Below are positions 1 through 5,686 of a DNA stretch of 8,600 bases, piece by piece. The notes beneath the pieces were generated by a model. It made no database searches. It was not told the origin of the DNA and saw nothing but the letters and a program-made list of their open reading frames with translations. Numbering within the stretch: position 1 is the stretch's first letter; each line of letters starts with the position of its first letter. Source of the DNA: an uncultured Collinsella sp. GTDB lineage: Bacteria > Actinomycetota > Coriobacteriia > Coriobacteriales > Coriobacteriaceae. The position numbers and the translations under genes are program-made. The DNA lies in assembly GCA_902478985.1 (NCBI GenBank), contig CABSNH010000066.1, positions 1-8,600 on the forward strand, in the 5' to 3' direction.

Positions 1-38
1 GCCTGTCTCGTGGGCTCGGAGATGTGTATAAGAGACAG
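1..38. other. Untrimmed Illumina Nextera (Tn5) read-2 adapter at contig end
   Basis: Bases 5-38 match the Nextera read-2 transposon adapter: GTCTCGTGGGCTCGG at 5-19 followed by the 19-bp Tn5 mosaic end AGATGTGTATAAGAGACAG at 20-38. The four preceding bases, GCCT, would be the end of an i7 index; they fit the end of index N703 as I remember it. This is library-preparation sequence left on the assembled contig, so genomic sequence begins at base 39 and no gene should be called across this point. Confidence 0.97.
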
Positions 39-61
39 CCCTAACTATTGGGCGCCACCCC

Positions 62-75
62 CGAGCATATGTTCG
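62..75. promoter_or_regulatory. Near-consensus LexA (SOS) box
   Basis: CGAGCATATGTTCG differs at one base from the Gram-positive and actinobacterial LexA operator CGAAC-N4-GTTCG. The flanking A at 76 extends the match towards the mycobacterial form TCGAAC-N4-GTTCGA. It lies downstream of the xerD hairpins and only 24 bp from the adapter junction. The controlled gene would most likely be a minus-strand gene beyond the contig end, since no plausible plus-strand gene follows. A one-mismatch match is expected by chance about once in four windows of this size, so this is a candidate only. Confidence 0.5.
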
Positions 76-76
76 A

Positions 77-96
77 AAACACAATATGTTGTGTTT
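77..96. promoter_or_regulatory. 20-bp dyad, possible operator
   Basis: AAACACAATATGTTGTGTTT has perfect 8-bp arms (77-84 and 89-96) around a 4-bp spacer. It is AT-rich, lies next to the LexA-like box, and sits where a promoter for a minus-strand gene beyond the contig end would be expected. It looks more like a protein-binding dyad than a terminator because the stem is weak. No regulator can be assigned. Confidence 0.35.
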
Positions 97-101
97 AACG
101 C

Positions 102-135
102 AAAGGCGGGATGCCACCTGTAGCACCCCGCCTTT
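102..135. terminator. Stem-loop, possible secondary terminator
   Basis: AAAGGCGGG at 102-110 pairs perfectly with CCCGCCTTT at 127-135. After one mismatch, three further pairs (112-114 with 123-125) close an 8-nt loop. Each strand ends the stem in only three T residues, so it is at best a modest terminator. It could act as a backup terminator for xerD. Bases 136-263, between this and the next hairpin, hold no supportable gene; I see only short overlapping dyads there (for example 238-243 with 252-257). Confidence 0.4.
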
Positions 136-263
136 CAACCTCAACCTTCAAGTTGACCTTGAGGCGATTTTTACGTCCCTTTACATCCCGTTCACATCGC
201 CCCCAAACTCTCCCACGCGCGGCATGTGCACCCCGCCGCGCCATTGGCCGGTGGCGCAAAATG

Positions 264-325
264 GGACGGACCCCCGATTGCCAAAACGTGCGCAACAGCA
301 CGTTCCAGCAATCGGGGGTCCGTCC
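264..325 (-). terminator. Long hairpin 3' of xerD, probable terminator or palindromic repeat
   Basis: A 17-bp perfect inverted repeat (264-280 and 309-325, arm GGACGGACCCCCGATTG) encloses a second 7-bp stem (285-291 with 298-304) separated by a 4x4 internal loop. It begins 33 nt beyond the xerD stop. On the minus strand it is followed by C-A-TTTT, so it can serve as the xerD terminator. The arms are much longer than a terminator needs, so it may also be a copy of a dispersed palindromic element. Confidence 0.6.
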
Positions 326-358
326 TCGGATAGCATGTAATCGCAGCTCAGCAGCGTA

Positions 359-1300
359 TTAGCGATGTGCCAGCGGGTGGGCCGCCAGGTAAACCTCAGT
401 CAGCTGCGTACGATCGACATGCGTGTAGACCTGCGTCGTCGATATATCGGCGTGTCCCAAGATCTCCTGCAGCACGCGAAGGTCCGCGCCGCCCGCGAGC
501 ATATGGGTGGCAAAGGAATGGCGCAACGTGTGCGGATGGAGTCCCACCAACCCCACCTGGCGTCCGTAGCGCTCGCATATGACGTGAACACCCTGACGCG
601 ACAGACGCCCGCCGTTCTTGTTTAAAAAGACCGCCGGCGTCTCTGTCCCACGAGCATGAGCCGCCAGAAGTCGGCGCCCATCACATATATAGTGCGTCAG
701 GGCACGCGCCGCGCTTCCCACCAAAGGGACCAGACGCTCCTTGGAGCCCTTGCCGCGAACCAGCACAAAGCCGTCATCGGCATGGATATCACTCACATCG
801 AGCCCCACCAGCTCGCTCACGCGCAGGCCGCACCCATACAGCACTTCCAAGATAGCGCGATCGCGCAGACCCATCTCACCATCCGGAAAATCCTGGTCGA
901 GCAATGCCGAAACATCCTCCACCGAAAGGCACTCCGGCAGGCGCTCGGCCTTTTTTGGCAAACGCAACGCCGCCGTAGGATTTTGGGTCACGGCCCCATC
1001 GCGCACCAAAAAGGCATGCAGGCCTTTGACGGCAGCGAGCGCGCGCTCCACCGAGGCATCGGAATAGCCCCCATCGCGCCGATCGGCGATAAAGTCCTCA
1101 ATGACCCGCCGACTCACGTCCTCAAAGGACGCAATGCCCGTCCGCTCCAGATAGGCACAGTAGGTCGTCAGGTCTCGGCGATAGGCGGCAATCGTGTTGC
1201 GCGCCAAACCCCGCTCGACTGCAAGGTAATCAAGAAACTCCCCCGCCGCCACAGCGAGCGGCGAAGGAGCTTCTCCGATATGTTCCCGGTTCGCCGGCAA
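359..1300 (-). CDS. xerD: Site-specific tyrosine recombinase XerD
   Basis: With XerC it forms the heterotetramer that resolves chromosome dimers at dif during cell division. The 313-residue protein has the two-domain Xer layout: an N-terminal SAM-like core-binding domain (about 16-103, with a recognisable FLDYL...NTIAAYRRDL segment) and a C-terminal catalytic domain. All six catalytic residues are present: R160, K184, H257, R260, H283 and the nucleophile Y292, in the motifs LHPHTLRHSFATH and LGHADISTTQVYTHVD. The TTG at 1300 is the first possible start after an in-frame stop at 1352-1354. It lies 2 bp after the pyrG stop with only AAGG directly abutting it, which suggests translational coupling to pyrG. 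XerD is preferred over XerC because pyrG and xerD are close neighbours in other Actinobacteria, such as mycobacteria. The sequence alone does not fully separate the two paralogues. Confidence 0.92.
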   Translation of the reverse strand: MPANREHIGEAPSPLAVAAGEFLDYLAVERGLARNTIAAYRRDLTTYCAYLERTGIASFEDVSRRVIEDFIADRRDGGYSDASVERALAAVKGLHAFLVRDGAVTQNPTAALRLPKKAERLPECLSVEDVSALLDQDFPDGEMGLRDRAILEVLYGCGLRVSELVGLDVSDIHADDGFVLVRGKGSKERLVPLVGSAARALTHYICDGRRLLAAHARGTETPAVFLNKNGGRLSRQGVHVICERYGRQVGLVGLHPHTLRHSFATHMLAGGADLRVLQEILGHADISTTQVYTHVDRTQLTEVYLAAHPLAHR

Positions 1301-1302
1301 CC

Positions 1303-2964
1303 TTAGTCCGTCGAACGATTCATGGGCGTCACCTGCAGGCGATCGACGCCCTCATGCTGGCCAATCGAGGCACGCACGAACTCTCGGAATAGCGGCTGAG
1401 GATTGGTGGGGCGGCTCTTAAACTCGGGGTGAGCCTGGGTGGCCACGAACCACGGGTGCACATCGCGCGGCAGCTCGACCATCTCGACCAGACGCTCATC
1501 AGGCGAAAGACCCGAGATGACAAGACCGGCGTCCTCGAGCTGATCGCGGAAGGCATTGTTGAACTCAAAACGGTGACGGTGGCGCTCGTAGACAAGCTCC
1601 TCGCCATACGCCTCACGCGCGAGGGTATCGGCAGCGAGCTTGCACGGATAGGCGCCCAGGCGCATGGTGCCGCCCTTCTCGGTCACGTCCTCCTGCGAGC
1701 TCATCAGGTCGATTACGCTAAACGGACCGTCCGGATCAAACTCGGAGGAGCTGGCACCGGCAAGGCCGACAACGTTGCGGGCGAACTCGCACACGGCAAC
1801 CTGCATACCCAGGCAAATGCCCAGATACGGAATCTTGTGCTCGCGAGCAAACTCGGCAGCAAGGATCTTGCCCTCCAGGGCGCGCTTGCCAAAGCCGCCG
1901 GGAACCAGGATGCCCGATGCGTCGCCCAGAACCTCATTGACGTTTTCGGCATCGAGGCTCTCACCATCGACCAGCTGCACATCTACGTGACGATCGTAGA
2001 AAACGCCCGCGTGATGCAGGGCCTCGATAACCGACAGATATGCATCGGGAAGCTGGGTGTACTTTCCCACGACGGCAACCTTAACCTTATCGGCGTGATG
2101 GTTGGCATGGTTTTGCTTGCGCAGGAACTCATTCCATGCGCTCATATCGCGCTCGCGCGGATCGAGGCCAAGGCGCTCGCAAATGCGCAGGTCAAAGTCC
2201 TGCTCCGCGAGCAGCTGCGGCACGTCGTAAATGCTCGCGCAATCCTCGTTGGTAAAGACACAGTCGGTGTCGACGTCGCAGAAACTCGCGATCTTGCCGC
2301 GGATAGCGTCATCAATATGGTGATCGGAGCGCAGCACAATAATGTCGGGCTGGATACCAAAGCTGCGCAGCTCCTTGACGGAGTGCTGCGTGGGCTTGGT
2401 CTTAACCTCGTGGGCGGCGGCGATATAGGGAACGAGCGATACGTGGATGTAGCAGACGTTCTCGGGACCGGCCTCCTTGCGGTACTGACGGATAGCCTCC
2501 ACGAACGGCTGCGACTCGATGTCGCCGATCGTGCCACCCAGCTCGGTAATGACAACGTCGGAGCCAGTCTGCTCCTCAATGCGGCGGAATTTGTCCTTGA
2601 TAGCATTGGTGACGTGCGGGATCACCTGGACGGTACCGCCCAAAAAGTCACCGCGACGCTCGCGGGCAATCAGGCTCTTGTAAATGGCGCCCGTCGTAAA
2701 GTTAGAATCGCGGGTCAGGTTCTCGTCAATAAAGCGCTCGTAGTGGCCCAGGTCCAGATCGGACTCGTAGCCGTCCTCGGTCACAAAGACCTCACCGTGC
2801 TGGAACGGGCTCATGGTACCGGGGTCGACGTTCAGATACGGGTCGGCCTTCTGCATCGTCACCTTGTAGCCGCGCGACTTGAGCAAACGGCCCAGCGATG
2901 CCGCGGTAATGCCCTTGCCCAAAGACGAAACCACGCCGCCGGTCACAAACACATGCTTAGTCAT
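1303..2964 (-). CDS. pyrG: CTP synthase (glutamine-hydrolysing)
   Basis: PyrG catalyses the last step of de novo CTP synthesis: ATP-dependent amination of UTP using ammonia from glutamine, in the cytoplasm. The 553-residue length is normal for the family. The N-terminal amidoligase domain (about 1-270) opens with FVTGGVVSSLGKGI and contains KADPYLNVDPGTMSPFQHGE (39-58). The C-terminal class I glutamine amidotransferase domain (about 295-530) has the nucleophile C384 in GICLGMQ and the H512/E514 pair in QAHPEF, so it looks fully active. The ATG start has an AGG-containing ribosome site 9 nt upstream. It is first in an operon with xerD, which starts 2 bp after its stop. A terminator upstream at 3086-3116 separates it from the regulator gene. 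Confidence 0.98.
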   Translation of the reverse strand: MTKHVFVTGGVVSSLGKGITAASLGRLLKSRGYKVTMQKADPYLNVDPGTMSPFQHGEVFVTEDGYESDLDLGHYERFIDENLTRDSNFTTGAIYKSLIARERRGDFLGGTVQVIPHVTNAIKDKFRRIEEQTGSDVVITELGGTIGDIESQPFVEAIRQYRKEAGPENVCYIHVSLVPYIAAAHEVKTKPTQHSVKELRSFGIQPDIIVLRSDHHIDDAIRGKIASFCDVDTDCVFTNEDCASIYDVPQLLAEQDFDLRICERLGLDPRERDMSAWNEFLRKQNHANHHADKVKVAVVGKYTQLPDAYLSVIEALHHAGVFYDRHVDVQLVDGESLDAENVNEVLGDASGILVPGGFGKRALEGKILAAEFAREHKIPYLGICLGMQVAVCEFARNVVGLAGASSSEFDPDGPFSVIDLMSSQEDVTEKGGTMRLGAYPCKLAADTLAREAYGEELVYERHRHRFEFNNAFRDQLEDAGLVISGLSPDERLVEMVELPRDVHPWFVATQAHPEFKSRPTNPQPLFREFVRASIGQHEGVDRLQVTPMNRSTD

Positions 2965-3019
2965 ATTGAATTACCTGCGCTTCCCGTAGAAGTTGTCCAT
3001 ACACATCTTACGGGTCTTC

Positions 3020-3025
3020 ATTGTA
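3020..3025 (-). promoter_or_regulatory. Putative -10 element of the pyrG-xerD promoter
   Basis: The minus strand reads TATTACAAT, giving TACAAT as a plausible -10 about 55 nt upstream of the pyrG start. It falls between the preceding gene's terminator and pyrG, where a promoter is needed. No good -35 hexamer is visible at 16-18 bp (candidates GAACTG, CGAACT). The predicted leader contains a short inverted repeat, CCCGTA (minus strand 3014-3009) with TACGGG (2988-2983). Confidence 0.35.
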
Positions 3026-3085
3026 ATACTCGAGAAAGAAGCAGTTCGCCATTTTTCACCAAAGTGCTTGCATTTCTCCATCTCG

Positions 3086-3116
3086 AAACAAAACGCCGCC
3101 CGGGACCCGAGCGGCG
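3086..3116 (-). terminator. Intrinsic terminator of the winged-helix regulator gene
   Basis: On the minus strand CGCCGCTCGG (3116-3107) pairs with CCGGGCGGCG (3103-3094) through ten pairs including one G-U, with a 3-nt loop, followed by TTTTGTTT. It starts 25 nt after the regulator's stop codon and separates it from pyrG. Confidence 0.9.
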
Positions 3117-3141
3117 TAACAACATCTTAGGCGGCAGAACG

Positions 3142-3477
3142 TTACCGATCGGCAAGCTCGTCCCTGAGCATATCCCGAACGAGCATACCCGCGCGGATGC
3201 CTTTCAGATACCACCCGCCACGCTCGGTAAGGCAAATACCATTTGCAAGCTGGCCGCCATCCTCGCTATAACGCGAAACGACCTCGATCAAACCGTCAGA
3301 ATCCAAGCGCTCAATTGCGGCGCGGGCTCGATACGGAGACACTCCAACGTGCTCCGCAAGCGTTTTGCGCGAGAAGCCATATGTCCCGCCACTTTCGGAT
3401 TGCTGGGCAATCTCCATCAACACCAGCACTTCGACACGCTTCATATCGTTGACACTCGCACGACCCTTGCCCGCCAT
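3142..3477 (-). CDS. Small winged helix-turn-helix DNA-binding protein
   Basis: A probable transcription factor of 111 residues; family and target are not recognised. A helix-turn-helix is visible at about residues 35-58 (FSRKTLAEHVGVSPYRARAAI), followed by LDSDGLIEVV and a glycine-containing wing (about 65-86, YSEDGGQLANGICLTERG). This resembles MarR/GntR-type winged helices, but there is no ligand or sensor domain. The C-terminal helix (about 90-110) could dimerise. The ATG at 3477 is chosen because AGAGGAGG lies 5 nt upstream; a longer reading from a GTG at 3531 would run through that ribosome site. The gene is flanked by terminators on both sides, so it is transcribed alone. Two GGCAGGTAA repeats upstream may be its own operator. 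Confidence 0.75.
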   Translation of the reverse strand: MAGKGRASVNDMKRVEVLVLMEIAQQSESGGTYGFSRKTLAEHVGVSPYRARAAIERLDSDGLIEVVSRYSEDGGQLANGICLTERGGWYLKGIRAGMLVRDMLRDELADR

Positions 3478-3541
3478 GGCAGCCTCCTCTAACCGAGCAC
3501 GAGCATCCAGCGCGCCGTGCACGACCGACACACCTCACGAT

Positions 3542-3629
3542 GGCAGGTAATATCCATCATGCGGCATCCCGCTAAGGATGAAACAGTTACGATTATTGTA
3601 TACCGCCCAAATTGTTTTTAGGCAGGTAA
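3542..3629 (-). promoter_or_regulatory. Promoter region of the regulator gene with a direct 9-bp repeat
   Basis: The minus-strand sequence TTACCTGCC occurs twice, at 3629-3621 and 3550-3542, flanking a possible -10 (TACAAT in TATACAAT, 3600-3595). No convincing -35 is visible. Repeats that bracket a promoter upstream of a DNA-binding protein suggest autoregulation, but a 9-mer repeated in this space has roughly a one in ten chance of being accidental. The rest of the 256-bp gap up to 3733 holds only the terminator at 3667-3699 and a short dyad near 3634-3652. Confidence 0.3.
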
Positions 3630-3666
3630 ACGGCTATTTTTCGCCGAAATAGACGCTTTATTGATC

Positions 3667-3699
3667 AAAAAGCCGTACCGGGCGCTAACCCGATACGGC
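3667..3699 (-). terminator. Intrinsic terminator of the DUF1846 gene
   Basis: On the minus strand GCCGTATCGGG (3699-3689) pairs with CCCGGTACGGC (3682-3672), eleven pairs with one G-U, around a 6-nt loop, followed by TTTTTG. It lies 34 nt beyond the DUF1846 stop. AAAA on the other side could lengthen the stem. Confidence 0.92.
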
Positions 3700-3733
3700 C
3701 AAAATGCGATGCAATTACCGCGGTACTTCAAAC

Positions 3734-5215
3734 TTAGCGATGGAAGAAACCACGACGCTCAAACTTGGGCTCGCAGCACACGTTGATGCCCAGTTTACGC
3801 AACACCGTCTCGTCCGTCGGCGAGATAATCACGCTAAAGAAGGCATCGCAACCGCGCAGCTGCTCCAGGCCCGAAAGGACGCGAGCGGCCGTCTCACTCG
3901 TGGCCGAGGTGATCGACAGCGCCATAAGCGTCTCGTCGGTGTGGAGGCGCGGGTTTTTGCTGCCCAGGAAATGCGTCTTGAGCTTGCTGATGGGCTCGAT
4001 CGCTTCATCGCTAATGACCTCGAGCTCAAGGTCGACGCCCGAGACATGCTTAAGTGCATTCATGATGAGCGAGCTCGCGGCGCCCAGGCGCGTGGAAGTC
4101 TTGCCGGTCACCACGGAGCCATCGGGCATGACCATGGCACCCACGGGACCACCCGTCAGCTGCTCCCTGGTGAGGGCTGCCGAGCGCGCCGGTGAGTAGT
4201 TCTTATCGATGCCGGCTTTCTTCATAATAATCTTGAGACGGTCGACTTGCTCATCGCCCACGCCGGTACGGCGCACATTTTCGACCGCGGTAAAGTAGCG
4301 GCGGACGATCTCCATCTTGGAAGCGTCGCGGCAGGCATCGTCATCGGTGATGGCAAAGCCGACCATATTGACGCCCATGTCCGTAGGGCTCTGGTAGGGG
4401 CTCTTGCCCAGGATCTTTTCCATCAGGGCACGGACTACCGGGAAGGCCTCGACGTCGCGGTTGTAGTTGACCGTGGTCTTGTTGTAGGCCTCAAGGTGGA
4501 ACGAATCGATGATATTGGCATCGTCGAGGTCAGCCGTGGCGGCCTCGTAGGCAATATTGACCGGATGCGTCAGAGGAAGATTCCAGACAGGGAAGGTCTC
4601 GAACTTGGCATAGCCGGCGGCCGTGCCATGCTTGTGCTCGTGATAGAGCTGAGACAGGCAGGTGGCAAGCTTGCCCGAGCCAGGACCGGGGGCAGTGACC
4701 ACGACGAGCGGTCGGGTGGTCTCGACAAACTCATTCTTGCCGTAGCCATCGTCGGACACGATCAGATCGACATCGTGCGGATACCCCTCGATGGGATAGT
4801 GCAGCTTGGCGGGAATACCGAGCGCGTTCAGACGGTTGCGGAACACATCGGCAGCGGGCTGGCCGGCGTACTGGGTGATGACCACAGCCGCGACAGCAAA
4901 GCCGTTGCCGCGAAACAGGTCAACCAGGCGCAGCACATCCTCGTCATAGGTAATGCCGAGGTCACCACGAGCCTTGTTTTTCTCGATGTGGTTCGCGTTG
5001 ATCGCGATGATAACCTCGACATCGTCGGCGATGCTCTTGAGCATGCGGAACTTGCTGTCCGGTTCAAAACCCGGCAGCACGCGGCTCGCATGATAGTCAT
5101 CGAACAGCTTGCCGCCAAACTCCAAATAGAGCTTGCCACCAAACTGTGAGATGCGCTCCTTAATGTGAGCAGCCTGCAGCTCGATATACTTCGCGTTGTC
5201 GAAACCCTGGCGCAT
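3734..5215 (-). CDS. DUF1846 (UPF0371) family protein
   Basis: A conserved protein of unknown function, widespread in Firmicutes and Actinobacteria. From the ATG at 5215 it has 493 residues, the usual length of the family. Diagnostic blocks present are GKLYLEFGGKLFDDYHASRV (27-46), ITQYAGQPAADVFRN, VVTAPGPGSGKLATC (172-186), GYAKFETFPVWNLPL, YEAATADLDD, TTVNYNRD, SPTDMGVNMVGFAI and LGSKNPRLHTDE. APGPGSGK resembles a nucleotide-binding P-loop, but I know of no proven activity. There is no signal peptide or membrane segment, so it should be cytoplasmic. The ATG at 5215 is preferred over an in-frame TTG at 5239 because GGGAG lies 6 nt upstream of the ATG and inside the longer reading. It is a single-gene unit with its own TATAAT promoter and terminator. 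Confidence 0.9.
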   Translation of the reverse strand: MRQGFDNAKYIELQAAHIKERISQFGGKLYLEFGGKLFDDYHASRVLPGFEPDSKFRMLKSIADDVEVIIAINANHIEKNKARGDLGITYDEDVLRLVDLFRGNGFAVAAVVITQYAGQPAADVFRNRLNALGIPAKLHYPIEGYPHDVDLIVSDDGYGKNEFVETTRPLVVVTAPGPGSGKLATCLSQLYHEHKHGTAAGYAKFETFPVWNLPLTHPVNIAYEAATADLDDANIIDSFHLEAYNKTTVNYNRDVEAFPVVRALMEKILGKSPYQSPTDMGVNMVGFAITDDDACRDASKMEIVRRYFTAVENVRRTGVGDEQVDRLKIIMKKAGIDKNYSPARSAALTREQLTGGPVGAMVMPDGSVVTGKTSTRLGAASSLIMNALKHVSGVDLELEVISDEAIEPISKLKTHFLGSKNPRLHTDETLMALSITSATSETAARVLSGLEQLRGCDAFFSVIISPTDETVLRKLGINVCCEPKFERRGFFHR

Positions 5216-5254
5216 GTATGGCTCCCGTCCCGTTTCCAATTAATGTTCTAGGCG

Positions 5255-5260
5255 ATTATA
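5255..5260 (-). promoter_or_regulatory. -10 element (TATAAT) of the DUF1846 promoter
   Basis: The minus strand carries a perfect TATAAT 39 nt upstream of the ATG, which predicts a leader of about 33 nt. The -35 region at 17 bp (GTGTTG) is weak. Correct placement between the upstream repeats and the ribosome site supports it. Confidence 0.65.
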
Positions 5261-5322
5261 ACGGAGCAGACCCTTCCCAACACCCAAGCAGCCAACGGGC
5301 ACCAACCAAACACGCCATCGAT

Positions 5323-5391
5323 AAGTTGCGGTGGAATAGTTCCCGTTTAACCCCTCAAGACGGCCAAACAGGAACTATTCCACCGCAACTT
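5323..5391. repeat. 21-bp perfect inverted repeat (long palindromic intergenic element)
   Basis: The arms at 5323-5343 and 5371-5391 (core TTGCGGTGGAATAGTTCC) are perfect inverted copies. GTTT at 5344-5347 also pairs with AAAC at 5366-5369 across a one-base bulge, leaving an 18-nt loop. Neither strand has a proper T-tract after the stem. It lies upstream of the DUF1846 promoter and downstream of the arc-operon terminator, so neither gene needs it as a terminator. Its length and perfection suggest a dispersed palindromic repeat, which cannot be tested from one copy. Confidence 0.75.
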
Positions 5392-5397
5392 CCCCTT

Positions 5398-5430
5398 TTG
5401 GCGCAAAGTAACCTCACACCTTTGCACCAA
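5398..5430 (-). repeat. Hairpin within the gene-free stretch
   Basis: TTGGCGCAAAG at 5398-5408 and CTTTGCACCAA at 5420-5430 are inverted copies with one difference, which becomes a G-U pair only in a minus-strand transcript. The loop is 11 nt. That preference suggests that, if it is RNA, it is made from the minus strand. There is no T-tract and no gene is associated with it. Confidence 0.45.
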
Positions 5431-5525
5431 CAACAGAAACGTCGCGGGCAGAGAACGGACAGCGAACGGGCACCAGAGCGAGCAAACAGCCCCCTGCACC
5501 AATAAGGGGAACATCGCAGGTGGAG
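5423..5525. repeat. Imperfect direct repeat with a 72-nt period
   Basis: A segment of about 31 nt starting TGCACCAA at 5423 recurs at 5495; about two thirds of positions are identical. The period is 24 codons, and in one minus-strand frame the copies read PAMFPLLVQG and PATFLLLVQR. That reading frame (5577-5347) starts only at a TTG inside a terminator stem, so I do not call it a gene. It may be decayed coding sequence or part of an intergenic repeat element. The wider gap 5261-5567 holds this repeat, the hairpin at 5398-5430 and the inverted repeat at 5323-5391, and nothing else I can support. Confidence 0.45.
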
Positions 5526-5567
5526 CATAAGTCAGCGAGCGACGTCCAGAACGTACAAGTTGGCATG

Positions 5568-5610
5568 AAAAAGGCAAGGCATAGACCTTCTGGTCATGCC
5601 TTGCCTTTTG
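5568..5610 (-). terminator. Strong intrinsic terminator of the arc operon (bidirectional form)
   Basis: AAAAGGCAAGGCAT (5569-5582) pairs perfectly with ATGCCTTGCCTTTT (5596-5609). GACC (5584-5587) pairs with GGTC (5592-5595) around a TTCT tetraloop at the top. The minus strand reads TTTTT after the stem; the plus strand has TTTT. It lies about 210 nt after the carrier gene and is the last of a series of stem-loops. Confidence 0.93.
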
Positions 5611-5627
5611 AATGACAAATTGTCGTT
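5611..5627. promoter_or_regulatory. 17-bp dyad next to the terminator
   Basis: AATGACAAATTGTCGTT has 8-bp arms with one mismatch around a single central base. The geometry is too tight for an RNA hairpin, so it would be a protein-binding dyad if it is functional. No promoter is evident beside it. Confidence 0.2.
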
Positions 5628-5651
5628 CTGGGCGGTGCGCAGCGTCGACTG

Positions 5652-5678
5652 GTTGCGCGGTTCGTAGAACCGCGCAAC
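5652..5678 (-). ncRNA. 12-bp perfect stem-loop in the 3' region of the carrier gene
   Basis: GTTGCGCGGTTC (5652-5663) pairs perfectly with GAACCGCGCAAC (5667-5678) over a 3-nt loop. It is very stable but has no U-tract on either strand, so it could be a mRNA 3'-end stabiliser, a U-less terminator or part of a structured RNA. The GTTC loop side recalls a tRNA T-arm, but no tRNA surrounds it. Confidence 0.6.
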
Positions 5679-5686
5679 ATGAGAGC

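Noticed and set aside
77..96. A dif site for XerC/XerD near xerD
   Set aside because: The dyad is shorter than the 28-bp dif layout and does not match the conserved XerC and XerD half-sites.
86..362. Overlapping plus-strand frames of about 84 residues near the contig end
   Set aside because: They run through three hairpins, have no ribosome site and have no recognisable protein features.
1429..3492. A 687-codon open frame on the plus strand opposite pyrG and the regulator gene
   Set aside because: It is antisense to an unmistakable CTP synthase and runs across a terminator, the pyrG promoter region and most of the regulator gene. Its openness follows from the codon bias of the real genes in a GC-rich genome, and its translation shows no family motif.
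5216..5239. Longer DUF1846 protein starting at the TTG at 5239
   Set aside because: The extension would cover the GGGAG ribosome site that serves the ATG at 5215, and homologues known to me begin near that ATG.
5218..5505. A 95-codon plus-strand frame in the gene-free stretch
   Set aside because: It reads through both arms of the 21-bp palindrome, has a proline- and glutamine-rich random composition and no ribosome site.
5347..5577. A 76-codon minus-strand frame with a repeated peptide, as a gene
   Set aside because: Its only start is a TTG inside the arc terminator stem, with no ribosome site. It is kept as a finding about the repeat rather than as a gene.
5652..5678. tRNA-like GTTC stem-loop
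   Set aside because: A T-arm-like sequence is present but no acceptor, D or anticodon arms can be formed around it.
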